A stretch of 9,956 nucleotides of DNA from Alphaproteobacteria bacterium (GTDB lineage: Bacteria > Pseudomonadota > Alphaproteobacteria > Sphingomonadales > Emcibacteraceae): positions 1-9,956 of the forward strand of contig JAADGA010000018.1 of the NCBI GenBank assembly GCA_013152615.1. The letters run 5' to 3'. The notes under the pieces were generated by a model. That model did no database searches, was not told the origin of the DNA, and saw only the letters and a list, made by a program, of their open reading frames with translations. This document shows, piece by piece, positions 1 through 6,479 of the stretch; the first letter of the stretch is position 1; each line of letters opens with the position of its first letter. The position numbers were made by a program, and so were the translations under genes.

Positions 1-1298
1 CGACCGCCGCTGCGGCCCCGACTATCCCGGCCAGCGGAACCACCCTGGCCCCGGCTGTCACGGGAAAACCGCCCTTTGCTGCCCCGGCTGTTGCCCCCTT
101 TGTTACCCCGGCTGTTGCCATGTGGGGCCACATCAATATGAAATTCATGATCTTCATCAACCTCAATCGGCTGTTTGATCAGCTTTTCAATACCAACCAG
201 CAGCCGCATATCACTCGGGTCACAGAAGGATATGGCGATGCCTTTGGCCCAGGCGCGGCCGGTGCGCCCGACCCGGTGAATATAATTTTCCGGCTCAATC
301 GGCAGTTCGTAATTGATCACATGGCTGATACCGTCAACATCAATGCCGCGCGCCGCAACATCGGTCGCCACCAGAACACTGGTGCGGCCACGGCGGAAAT
401 TCATCAGGATTTTTTCCCGCACCCGTTGGCGTTTGTCGCCGTGGATGGCATCGGAACGGATACCCTTGGCATAAAGCTGTTTTGATAATTCATCGGCGCC
501 CCTTTTGGTGCGGGCAAAAACCAACACCTTGTCAACGCCGTCCCCACCAAGCAGTTCCGCCAGCAATTGCGTCTTATTCTTGCGGCTGACATTCATCAGC
601 CGGTGAGCAATGGTGTCGGCAACTGCGGTTTTCTGGTAAATTTCCACACGCAACGGATCATTAAGCAGATCCTTTGACAGGGTCCGTACCTTGGGATTCA
701 TGGTGGCGGAAAACATGATAGTCTGATGATTGTCAGGCAGAGACTGCGCGAGATCACGGACGTCGTCAATGAAACCCATATCAAGCATGCGATCGGCCTC
801 ATCAAGGATAAAAACCCCGGTTTCGGCAAATTTTATATTTTTGCGGCCAATATGGTCGATCAACCGTCCCGGCGTTGCCACCAGAATATCGACACCACGC
901 CGGAGTTTGGTGGTTTGCGGCGGATAGGGCTGACCACCGGCAACAACCAGACAGCGCAGCTTGCTCCCCCGGCTGAAAGCGACAAATGTCTGCTCAATCT
1001 GGATGGCAAGTTCGCGGGTTGGCGCGAGGATCAGGACCTTTGGCATATTCTGCCGGGGTTTCTGGTAATCTTGCAACAGGCGGTTAATCACCGGCAACGC
1101 GAAAGCCGCGGTCTTGCCGCCGCCGGTCTGGGCGATACCCATCAGGTCGCGCCCCGTCATCAGTGCGGGAATAGCCCCGGACTGAATTTCAGTCGGTGTG
1201 GAAAAACCTTCATCTTTTACGGCGGTTAAAATTGTTTCGGCAAGTCCAAAGACTTCAAAACCGGACTCTATCCCGGATGGCGCATCTGAATGCGTCAT
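1..1298 (-). CDS. DEAD-box ATP-dependent RNA helicase, RhlE-like (3' end beyond window)
   Basis: This is the N-terminal 432 residues of an ATP-dependent RNA helicase that remodels RNA or ribonucleoprotein structures, for example in ribosome assembly, cold adaptation or RNA decay. It starts at ATG 1298, with GAAAGG at 1307-1312 placed 8 nt upstream, and stays open to the left edge. Visible motifs in order are a Q motif near residues 33-39 (STPTEIQ), motif I AQTGGGKT (56-63), PTRELA, ATPGRL, DEAD (166-169), SAT (197-199), ATDVAARGIDV and HRVGRTGR (341-348). Motif I has Gly where Ser or Thr is more usual, and motif VI is followed by Ala-Trp instead of the common Ala-Gly. After an acidic linker comes a basic, low-complexity Gly/Arg/Ser/Asn tail with octapeptide repeats from about residue 394, as expected for an RNA-binding extension. 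The closest type is RhlE, but the subfamily (RhlE, RhlB, DeaD) is inferred from motif style. The gene is separated from the bkd operon by 169 bp and is probably transcribed separately. Confidence 0.93.
   Translation of the reverse strand, partial: MTHSDAPSGIESGFEVFGLAETILTAVKDEGFSTPTEIQSGAIPALMTGRDLMGIAQTGGGKTAAFALPVINRLLQDYQKPRQNMPKVLILAPTRELAIQIEQTFVAFSRGSKLRCLVVAGGQPYPPQTTKLRRGVDILVATPGRLIDHIGRKNIKFAETGVFILDEADRMLDMGFIDDVRDLAQSLPDNHQTIMFSATMNPKVRTLSKDLLNDPLRVEIYQKTAVADTIAHRLMNVSRKNKTQLLAELLGGDGVDKVLVFARTKRGADELSKQLYAKGIRSDAIHGDKRQRVREKILMNFRRGRTSVLVATDVAARGIDVDGISHVINYELPIEPENYIHRVGRTGRAWAKGIAISFCDPSDMRLLVGIEKLIKQPIEVDEDHEFHIDVAPHGNSRGNKGGNSRGSKGRFSRDSRGQGGSAGRDSRGRSGG
72..119 (-). repeat. 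Two in-frame 24-bp tandem repeats in helicase tail
   Basis: Bases 72-95 and 96-119 are two head-to-tail copies of a 24-bp unit, differing at only 2 positions (79/103 and 81/105). Read on the coding strand they encode the octapeptides GNSRGNKG and GNSRGSKG. A more degenerate Ser-Arg-Asp/Gly pattern continues towards the window edge. The unit length keeps the frame, so copy-number change would lengthen or shorten the RNA-binding tail without breaking the protein. Confidence 0.85.
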
Positions 1299-1467
1299 AG
1301 CATATACCTTTCGCGGTTGTTTCGTGCATAGCACTGTTTTACATCCGCGATTGCACTTGGCCCTTTAACTCATAAGGGATAACATGGCACATACTAACCA
1401 TGTCTGCGAAGCGGAATATGATTTAGCTCGGGCGTTGTTTGGCGGTTATTGATCGCAAAGTCAAGCT
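1299..1467. other. Intergenic gap between lpd end and helicase start
   Basis: These 169 bp must hold the helicase promoter and the 3' end of the bkd transcript, both reading leftwards. I see no clear hairpin followed by a T-run for the bkd operon, and no convincing -35/-10 pair. A purine-rich Shine-Dalgarno (GAAAGG on the minus strand, 1307-1312) serves the helicase. Two short inverted repeats are present: ACATGG/CCATGT (1382-1387 and 1398-1403, 10-bp spacer) and CCCTT/AAGGG (1361-1365 and 1374-1378). Both are short enough to be chance. No small gene is evident. Confidence 0.6.
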
Positions 1468-2850
1468 TTATATGTGAATAGCGGCACCAAGGGCGGATAA
1501 TGCCGCCTCGCCAAAGGATTCCGTCACCGTTGGATGGACATGAATGGTGCCGGCAATATCTTCTAGCCGGGCGCCCATCTCGAGTGCCAGCGCGAATTCG
1601 CCGGATAATTCCGAAATATGCGGCCCGACCGCATGGATGCCGAGGATCACGTGATTGTCTTTACGCGCCGTGATCCGCACAAAGCCGTCACTGGCTTCCA
1701 TGGTCAGAGCGCGGCCATTGGCGATCAGCGGGAATTTGCCGACAATACAGTCAATCCCGTCCGCCTTTGCCTCGTCCCGTGATCGACCGACCGCGATGAT
1801 TTCAGGATCGGTAAAGCAGACAGCGGCAATCGCCGTCGGCGCAAATTCGCGTTTTTTACCGGCAATCAGTTCCGCCACCATTTCCCCCTGTGCCGACGCC
1901 CGGTGGGCCAGCATCGGCGCACCGGTAATATCACCAATCGCCCAGACATTTTTCATCGAGGTACGGCAGTGCCGGTCAATTTTGATAAACGGCCCCGCCA
2001 TATCAACCGCCATAGTCTCCAGCCCCCAGCCCGTCACATTGGGTTTGCGGCCGACGGTCACCAGCAATTTGTCGGCAGCAATAGTCTGCTCACCCCCATC
2101 TTTATCAGTGTAGGACAGGGTGTTATCCTGCCAGCCCGACGCCGTTGCGCCGAGATGGACGGTAACATCATGTTTTTCCAGCCACTGGGCCACCGGTGCG
2201 GTCAGCTCCCGGTCGTAACTTGCGAGAATGCGGCTATCGGCCTCAATAAAAGTCACCTTTGCGCCAAATTTGCTGAAGGCAATGCCGAGTTCAAGGCCAA
2301 TATAGCCCGCCCCGACCACCACCAGTTTTTCCGGAACTTCGGTCAGAGCAAGCGCCTCGGTTGACGATATAATATCACCGCCGAAGGGCAGAAACGGCAC
2401 GTCAACCGGTTGCGCGCCAGTGGCCAGAATTACATGATCCGCCGTGATCGTCAGCATGCCGGTTTCGGTTTCGACATCGCAGGTTTTCGCGTCCCTGAAT
2501 TTGGCCCAGCCCGTGATCTTTTTTACCTGTGCTTTTTTCAGCAGGCTGTCGACACCGCCATTCAGCCGGTCAACAATAGCCTCTTTCCACGCGCTGGTTT
2601 TCGCGTAATCAAGCCGGGGTTTCTGTGTGAGCGAAATGCCAAGATGGTCATCATCGGCACAGGCAGAAATCTGTTCATATCTGCTGGCGGCATGAATCAG
2701 CGCCTTTGACGGGATACAGCCCCGGATCAGACAGGTGCCGCCGACCCGCCCGGCCTCGACAATAATGGTATCAATCCCGAGCTGACCGGCCCGAATGGCG
2801 GCGACATAACCGCCGGGTCCGGCCCCGATCACCAATAATTTACATTTCAT
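1468..2850 (-). CDS. lpdV: Dihydrolipoamide dehydrogenase, E3 of the branched-chain 2-oxo acid dehydrogenase complex
   Basis: This flavoprotein reoxidises the dihydrolipoyl groups of the E2 subunit and passes electrons to NAD+. The 460 residues match the usual length. The FAD-binding GxGxxG is at 9-14, the redox disulfide is C40/C45 in GGTCLIRGCIPSK, ATGAQP is at 143-148, and the NAD-binding GAGYIG is at 180-185. A later GD motif (AIGDITG) contacts FAD, and the C-terminal interface motif has H439 and E444 (HPTVTE), the catalytic base pair. I chose ATG 2850 because AAAGAG (2857-2862) lies 6 nt upstream and the Rossmann strand MKCKLLVIGAGPGG begins directly. The in-frame ATG at 2856 touches that site, and longer versions run into the E2 coding region. 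It is the last operon gene, 10 nt after E2. This position suggests an E3 dedicated to this complex, though it could also serve pyruvate or 2-oxoglutarate dehydrogenase. The symbol follows Pseudomonas lpdV. Confidence 0.95.
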   Translation of the reverse strand: MKCKLLVIGAGPGGYVAAIRAGQLGIDTIIVEAGRVGGTCLIRGCIPSKALIHAASRYEQISACADDDHLGISLTQKPRLDYAKTSAWKEAIVDRLNGGVDSLLKKAQVKKITGWAKFRDAKTCDVETETGMLTITADHVILATGAQPVDVPFLPFGGDIISSTEALALTEVPEKLVVVGAGYIGLELGIAFSKFGAKVTFIEADSRILASYDRELTAPVAQWLEKHDVTVHLGATASGWQDNTLSYTDKDGGEQTIAADKLLVTVGRKPNVTGWGLETMAVDMAGPFIKIDRHCRTSMKNVWAIGDITGAPMLAHRASAQGEMVAELIAGKKREFAPTAIAAVCFTDPEIIAVGRSRDEAKADGIDCIVGKFPLIANGRALTMEASDGFVRITARKDNHVILGIHAVGPHISELSGEFALALEMGARLEDIAGTIHVHPTVTESFGEAALSALGAAIHI

Positions 2851-2856
2851 AACCAT

Positions 2857-2862
2857 CTCTTT
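2857..2862 (-). promoter_or_regulatory. Ribosome binding site of lpd, overlapping the E2 stop codon
   Basis: AAAGAG on the minus strand shares its first two bases with the E2 TAA stop (2861-2863). It lies 6 nt from ATG 2850 but directly abuts ATG 2856, which decides in favour of 2850 as the start. The overlap with the E2 stop suggests translational coupling. Confidence 0.6.
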
Positions 2863-4102
2863 ACATAAACAACGTTGCGGGCTGCTCCAGCAACCCCTTG
2901 ATATATTGAATAAGTTCGGCCGCGACATAACCGTCAACCACCCGGTGATCAAAGGACGATGACAGATTCATCATCTGGCGGATCTGAATATCATTGCCGT
3001 TGATCACCATCGCGCGGGCAACAATTTTATTGACTCCGATGATACAGACTTCGGGGTAATTGATCACCGGCGTGGTCACAATGCCGCCGATCGGACCCAG
3101 ACTGGTAATGGTGACGGTGGAACCGGTGAGCTCGTCGCGCGTTGCCTTTCCTGTCCGCCCCGCCGCCGTGACCCGCTGCATTTCGGCGGCCATATCCCAT
3201 ATATCGCGCACCTCCGCATGGCTGACCACCGGCACCATCAGACCGTTCGGAGTCTGGGTCGCGATGCCAAGATGGACGCCGGAAAAGCGCCTGACCAGAC
3301 TATGGTCCGGATCATAATGGCTGTTACATTCGGGGAATTTCTCCATGGCCTTGACCGTTGCCAGCATGATCAACGGCAGGATCGACAGTTTTGGCTGATC
3401 TTCGGTGCGGTTGTCATTGAGAAAACGCCGCAGTTTTTCAACTTCGCTGACATCGACTTCCTCGACATAGGAATAATGCGGGATGCTGCGCTTGCTCAAC
3501 TCCATCCGTTCGGCAATCTTGCGCCGGATGCCAATGACCGGAATTTCCTCGATTGCGTTGCGTTTCTGTTTTAGCGCTACGCCAATGCGCCCGCCCGCAG
3601 CAATAAAATCATCCAGGTCCCGGTGACTGATCCGGCCCGCAGGCCCGCTGCCCGCGACCCGGGACAGATCAATATCTTCCTCCAGCGCCCGCCGTCTGAC
3701 CGCCGGTGAGGCCAGCGGCTTGCCGCCTGCCGGAGCGGTAATTATATGTTCGGTAATTATATGCCCGGTAATTTCAGTAACAGGAGCCGGGTTGACCGGG
3801 GCTGTCGCCACAACCGGCTCACTCTTTTCAGCTATATCAGTCTTTTCAACATTACCCGCCCCGCCAACCGCAAACGTCACCATCACCGAGCCAACCCGGA
3901 CCATATCCCCGGGGGTGCCGCTGATGGTGAGCACCGTCCCCGTAACCGGGCTTGGAATTTCAACCGTCGCCTTGTCGGTCATCATATCAATCAACGGCTG
4001 ATCTTCCAGAATATTATCGCCGACATGGACATGAAGAGCGGCGATTTCCGCCTCGACAATACCCTCGCCCAGATCGGGCAGTTTGAAATCATATTGCGCC
4101 AT
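2861..4102 (-). CDS. bkdB: Dihydrolipoyl acyltransferase, E2 core of branched-chain 2-oxo acid dehydrogenase
   Basis: This is the 413-residue structural core of the complex. It accepts the branched-chain acyl group from E1 on lipoyl-lysine and transfers it to CoA. Three domains are visible. An N-terminal lipoyl domain (about 3-79) carries the lipoylated K44 in MTDKATVEIP. A peripheral subunit-binding domain (about 130-167; LASPAVRRRALEE to RISHRDLDDFI) docks E1 or E3. The C-terminal catalytic domain carries the active-site H386 and D390 in DHRVVDG. The linker between the first two domains (about 80-129) is rich in Ala, Pro, Val and Thr, and contains a pentapeptide repeat. There is one lipoyl domain only, as in Pseudomonas BkdB. 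The start ATG 4102 has a strong GGAGGG (4110-4115) 7 nt upstream, and the gene follows E1beta by 3 nt. Branched-chain rather than pyruvate specificity is inferred from the E1 partners and the operon. Confidence 0.95.
   Translation of the reverse strand: MAQYDFKLPDLGEGIVEAEIAALHVHVGDNILEDQPLIDMMTDKATVEIPSPVTGTVLTISGTPGDMVRVGSVMVTFAVGGAGNVEKTDIAEKSEPVVATAPVNPAPVTEITGHIITEHIITAPAGGKPLASPAVRRRALEEDIDLSRVAGSGPAGRISHRDLDDFIAAGGRIGVALKQKRNAIEEIPVIGIRRKIAERMELSKRSIPHYSYVEEVDVSEVEKLRRFLNDNRTEDQPKLSILPLIMLATVKAMEKFPECNSHYDPDHSLVRRFSGVHLGIATQTPNGLMVPVVSHAEVRDIWDMAAEMQRVTAAGRTGKATRDELTGSTVTITSLGPIGGIVTTPVINYPEVCIIGVNKIVARAMVINGNDIQIRQMMNLSSSFDHRVVDGYVAAELIQYIKGLLEQPATLFM
3736..3780 (-). repeat. Three 15-bp tandem repeats in the E2 interdomain linker
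   Basis: Bases 3736-3750, 3751-3765 and 3766-3780 each begin CGGTAATT. The first two are identical at 13 of 15 positions (CGGTAATTATATG plus two variable bases), and the third is degenerate after CGGTAATT. They encode a pentapeptide rhythm around residues 109-123 of E2 (ITGHI, ITEHI, ITAPA) between the lipoyl and subunit-binding domains. The 15-bp period keeps the frame, so expansion or contraction would only change linker length. Confidence 0.85.
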
Positions 4103-4105
4103 GCT

Positions 4106-5119
4106 TTATCCCTCCATCACCAGCTTGATTGCCGCCAGAACCCGGCCCTGCCCGGGGAAATATTCCCACTCAAACGCATGGGGGTAAGGAATATCCCAAC
4201 CGGCAACACGCGTGATCGGCGCTTCCAGTTTCCAGAAACATTCCTCCTGAATCTGTGACAGGATTTCCGCACCAAAGCCGCCGGTTTTGGTCGCTTCATG
4301 GACCACGACACAGCGACCGGTACGACAGACAGACGCCGCGATATGATCAATATCAAGCGGGATCAGGGTACGCAGGTCGATGACCTCGACATTATATCCC
4401 GACAGTTCGGCGGCGGCGAGCGACACATGAACCATGGTGCCGTAAGTGATAATGGTCAGGTCACTGCCCGCACGCACGGTTTCGGCCTTGCCGATCGGAA
4501 TGGTATAATAGCCTGCCGGTACCTCACCCTTTTTATGGCTGTCCCATGACTGGGGCGGCTGCGTCGGATCACCGGCAAACGGGCCGTTATAGAGCCGCTT
4601 GGGTTCAAAAAACACCACCGGATCATCATCTTCGACCGCACTGATCAGCAATCCCTTGGCGTCATAGGGATTGGACGGCATGATGGTTTTAATGCCCGAA
4701 ACATGGGTGAAAATGCCTTCCGGGCTTTGGGAATGGGTCTGGCCGCCGCGAATACCGCCGCCGCACGGGGTGCGGATGGTAATCGGCGCCCAATATTCGC
4801 CGCCGGAGCGATAGCGCAGCCGCGAGGCTTCCGACACGATCTGGTCAAAGGCCGGATAAATATAATCCGAGAACTGAATTTCCGTAATCGGCCGCATGTC
4901 GTTGACCCCCATGCCGATGGCGAGCGCAATAATGCCACCTTCGGCAATTGGAGTATCAAAAACCCGCTGCTTGCCGTATTTTTTCTGCAGGCCCTCGGTA
5001 CAGTTGAACACGCCGCCGAAATAACCGGCATCCTCGCCAAACACCACGACGGAGTTATCTTTCTCCAGCATCACATCCTGTGCCGAATTGATCGCCTGTA
5101 CCATTGTCATCTTCACCAT
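4106..5119 (-). CDS. bkdA2: Branched-chain 2-oxo acid dehydrogenase E1 beta subunit
   Basis: With E1alpha this forms the alpha2beta2 thiamine-diphosphate decarboxylase that makes the first, irreversible cut of the oxo acids from Val, Leu and Ile. It has 337 residues, the normal length. It has the transketolase-type pyrimidine-binding domain: FGEDAGYFGGVF (27-38) and TPIAEGGI with E60, the expected glutamate that activates the cofactor. The substrate-side segment GGQTHSQSPEG (125-135) includes H129. The C-terminal transketolase domain includes VVHEATKTGGFGAEI. I took ATG 5119 because GGGGG (5126-5130) lies 6 nt upstream and it falls 1 nt after the E1alpha stop. A longer in-frame start at 5212 would lie entirely within E1alpha coding sequence and give an N-terminus unlike the family. 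It is the second gene of the operon, 3 nt before E2. Confidence 0.95.
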   Translation of the reverse strand: MVKMTMVQAINSAQDVMLEKDNSVVVFGEDAGYFGGVFNCTEGLQKKYGKQRVFDTPIAEGGIIALAIGMGVNDMRPITEIQFSDYIYPAFDQIVSEASRLRYRSGGEYWAPITIRTPCGGGIRGGQTHSQSPEGIFTHVSGIKTIMPSNPYDAKGLLISAVEDDDPVVFFEPKRLYNGPFAGDPTQPPQSWDSHKKGEVPAGYYTIPIGKAETVRAGSDLTIITYGTMVHVSLAAAELSGYNVEVIDLRTLIPLDIDHIAASVCRTGRCVVVHEATKTGGFGAEILSQIQEECFWKLEAPITRVAGWDIPYPHAFEWEYFPGQGRVLAAIKLVMEG

Positions 5120-5120
5120 G

Positions 5121-6353
5121 TCATACCCCCAGTTGCTGACGCTGGCGGCGCAGATTATCGGGCTGGGTGGCGAACACATCTTCAAACATGCTGCTGACCT
5201 CTGGCCGGGCACCGGAATTCAGGGTGCCGTAGGATTCGGCCTCCTTGTATTTTGCGGTCACCATCGCGGTGATCTCGGCAATGGCCTGATCATGACGCTC
5301 ATCGGACCATTCGCCAAGGTCGATCAGATGATTTTTTAATCTGTCAACCGGATCACCCAGCGGCCAGGCCTCCGGTTCATGTTCGGGCCGGTATTTCGAC
5401 GGGTCGTCACTGGTGGAATGGGCATCGGCGCGATAGGTGAAATGCTCGATCAAGGTCGGGCCACCACCGGCACGCGCCCGGTCAGCCGCCCATTTTGTCA
5501 CCGCATAAACCGCCAGAAAATCATTGCCGTCAACCCTGAGCCCCGGCATGCCGTAGCCAAAGCCGCGCGCGGCAAAAGTCGCCTTCTCACCACCGGCAAT
5601 GCCCTGAAAACTTGAAATCGCCCATTGATTATTGACTACGTTAAGCAAAACCGGCGCATTATAAACCGCGGCAAAGGTCATGCCGTGATGAAAATCTGAC
5701 TCAGCCGTCGTCCCTTCACCAATCCAGGTCGCGGCGATGGCATCCTCACCCTTGTAGGCAGACGCCAGCGCCCAGCCCACCGCCTGACAGAACTGGGTGC
5801 CGAGATTGCCGGATATCGAAAAGAAATTACCCTGCCGCCAGGTATACATGATCGGTAACTGGCGGCCCTTGCAGTTATCCCGCGAATTGGACAGGCAGTG
5901 GTTCATCATGTCAAGCAAATCGCGACCGCGCGAAATCAGCAACCCCTGCTGGCGATAGGACGGAAACAGCATGTCTTTTTTGTCAAGCGCCATCGCCTGT
6001 GCGACCGCGACCGCCTCCTCGCCACGTGATTTCATGTAAAAAGACATCTTGCCGACCCGCTGCATAGTCTGCATCCGGTCATCATAGAGCCGGGTGGTCA
6101 GCATGTCCCTCAAGCCCGTGCGCAGATCATCAGCGGATAATTGCGGATCCCACTCACCAACCGCCTGATGCTTCATATTCAGCACCCGGATCAGGGTGTT
6201 GGCATAGCCGAACATTTCTCTGGGGTCCGCCATGATATCGGGCTTTGGCACCGTCCCGGCATTGGGAATGTCAAGATTATCAAATTCGGGGGCTTCCCCG
6301 GGCCGGTGACGCGGGGCCGGCACATCAAGATTTATCCCGCTATTTGGAACCAT
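5121..6353 (-). CDS. bkdA1: Branched-chain 2-oxo acid dehydrogenase E1 alpha subunit
   Basis: This is the thiamine-diphosphate-binding subunit of the E1 decarboxylase acting on 3-methyl-2-oxobutanoate and related oxo acids. It has 410 residues, the same as I recall for Pseudomonas putida BkdA1. The cofactor diphosphate/Mg motif runs from GEG (212-214) through D220 to NN (241-242), the expected GDG-to-NN spacing of about 30 residues. Other E1alpha hallmarks are FYMKSRGEEA (105-114), SYRQQG (132-137), GNLGTQ and HSTSDDPSKYRP. The last of these is the loop that is phosphorylated in mitochondrial E1alpha. The N-terminal segment before residue 45 is Pro-rich and typical of the branched-chain rather than the pyruvate branch. 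I chose ATG 6353 because a near-perfect AAGGAG (6360-6365) sits 6 nt upstream. A longer in-frame ATG at 6407 would bury this site. It is the first gene of the operon, so the promoter lies in 6354-6479. Confidence 0.95.
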   Translation of the reverse strand: MVPNSGINLDVPAPRHRPGEAPEFDNLDIPNAGTVPKPDIMADPREMFGYANTLIRVLNMKHQAVGEWDPQLSADDLRTGLRDMLTTRLYDDRMQTMQRVGKMSFYMKSRGEEAVAVAQAMALDKKDMLFPSYRQQGLLISRGRDLLDMMNHCLSNSRDNCKGRQLPIMYTWRQGNFFSISGNLGTQFCQAVGWALASAYKGEDAIAATWIGEGTTAESDFHHGMTFAAVYNAPVLLNVVNNQWAISSFQGIAGGEKATFAARGFGYGMPGLRVDGNDFLAVYAVTKWAADRARAGGGPTLIEHFTYRADAHSTSDDPSKYRPEHEPEAWPLGDPVDRLKNHLIDLGEWSDERHDQAIAEITAMVTAKYKEAESYGTLNSGARPEVSSMFEDVFATQPDNLRRQRQQLGV

Positions 6354-6359
6354 ATCACT

Positions 6360-6365
6360 CTCCTT
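6360..6365 (-). promoter_or_regulatory. Shine-Dalgarno site of bkdA1
   Basis: AAGGAG on the minus strand lies 6 nt before ATG 6353. It fixes the start of E1alpha and excludes the longer in-frame ATG at 6407. It is only 4 bp from the left copy of the 13-bp direct repeat at 6370. Confidence 0.8.
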
Positions 6366-6369
6366 ATGT

Positions 6370-6382
6370 GGATATTTTAACA
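6370..6382 (+). repeat. 13-bp direct repeat, copy 1 (bkd side)
   Basis: GGATATTTTAACA matches copy 2 at 6465-6477 in 12 of 13 positions. The two are 95 bp apart start to start, close to nine helical turns, so they would face the same side of the DNA. This copy lies just upstream of the bkdA1 Shine-Dalgarno, inside the probable leader of the operon. Confidence 0.75.
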
Positions 6383-6464
6383 CTATAAAGGCGGAATTTC
6401 TTCCCATTTATCCCAAAATACAGTATAAAAACGGGATGATTTTTTGGAATACATATATTTATAG

Positions 6465-6477
6465 GGATATTTTACCA
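6465..6477 (+). repeat. 13-bp direct repeat, copy 2 (regulator side)
   Basis: GGATATTTTACCA is the partner of the copy at 6370-6382, with one mismatch (C for A at 6475). It ends 2 bp before the regulator's ATG and so covers the place where its ribosome binding site should be. If bound by the regulator, this copy would be well placed for autorepression. Confidence 0.75.
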
Positions 6478-6479
6478 GT

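Larger units (their letters stand above)
6354..6479. promoter_or_regulatory. Divergent promoter/operator region between the bkd operon and its Lrp-type regulator
   Basis: These 126 bp are clearly more A/T-rich than the flanking genes and must carry both promoters. On the minus strand TATACT (6422-6427) is a plausible -10 for the bkd operon, but no good -35 accompanies it, which would fit an activator-dependent promoter. On the plus strand the regulator has only weak promoter-like hexamers (TTGGAA at 6444-6449) and a poor, distant Shine-Dalgarno (AGGGA, 6463-6467). Short symmetric elements are present: ATAC-A-GTAT (6418-6426), ATCCC/GGGAT (6410-6414 and 6433-6437) and CCAAAA/TTTTGG (6413-6418 and 6442-6447). 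Two 13-bp direct repeats lie near the outer ends. Lrp-family proteins bind A/T-rich multi-site regions like this and wrap DNA. That this protein binds here is inference. Confidence 0.7.

Noticed and set aside
120..1229. Long plus-strand open frames (120-485 and 726-1229) opposite the helicase
   Set aside because: They are antisense to clear DEAD-box motifs in the minus-strand frame and their translations have no recognisable domain. They exist because of the codon bias of the real gene.
1361..1378. CCCTT/AAGGG hairpin as terminator of the bkd operon
   Set aside because: The stem is only 5 bp, lacks a following T-run in the direction of transcription and lies close to the helicase start, so it is not a credible intrinsic terminator.
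1382..1403. ACATGG-N10-CCATGT inverted repeat upstream of the helicase as an operator
   Set aside because: Six-bp arms with a 10-bp spacer occur easily by chance, and no matching site is seen elsewhere in the window.
2851..2856. ATG 2856 as the lpd start
   Set aside because: It directly abuts the AAAGAG ribosome site with no spacer, while ATG 2850 has a normal 6-nt spacing and begins the Rossmann strand as in the family.
1655..6380. Plus-strand frames of 80-170 codons opposite the bkd genes (for example 1655-2113, 3746-4258, 4703-5197)
   Set aside because: All are mirror images of well-conserved minus-strand coding sequence, without ribosome sites or family motifs.
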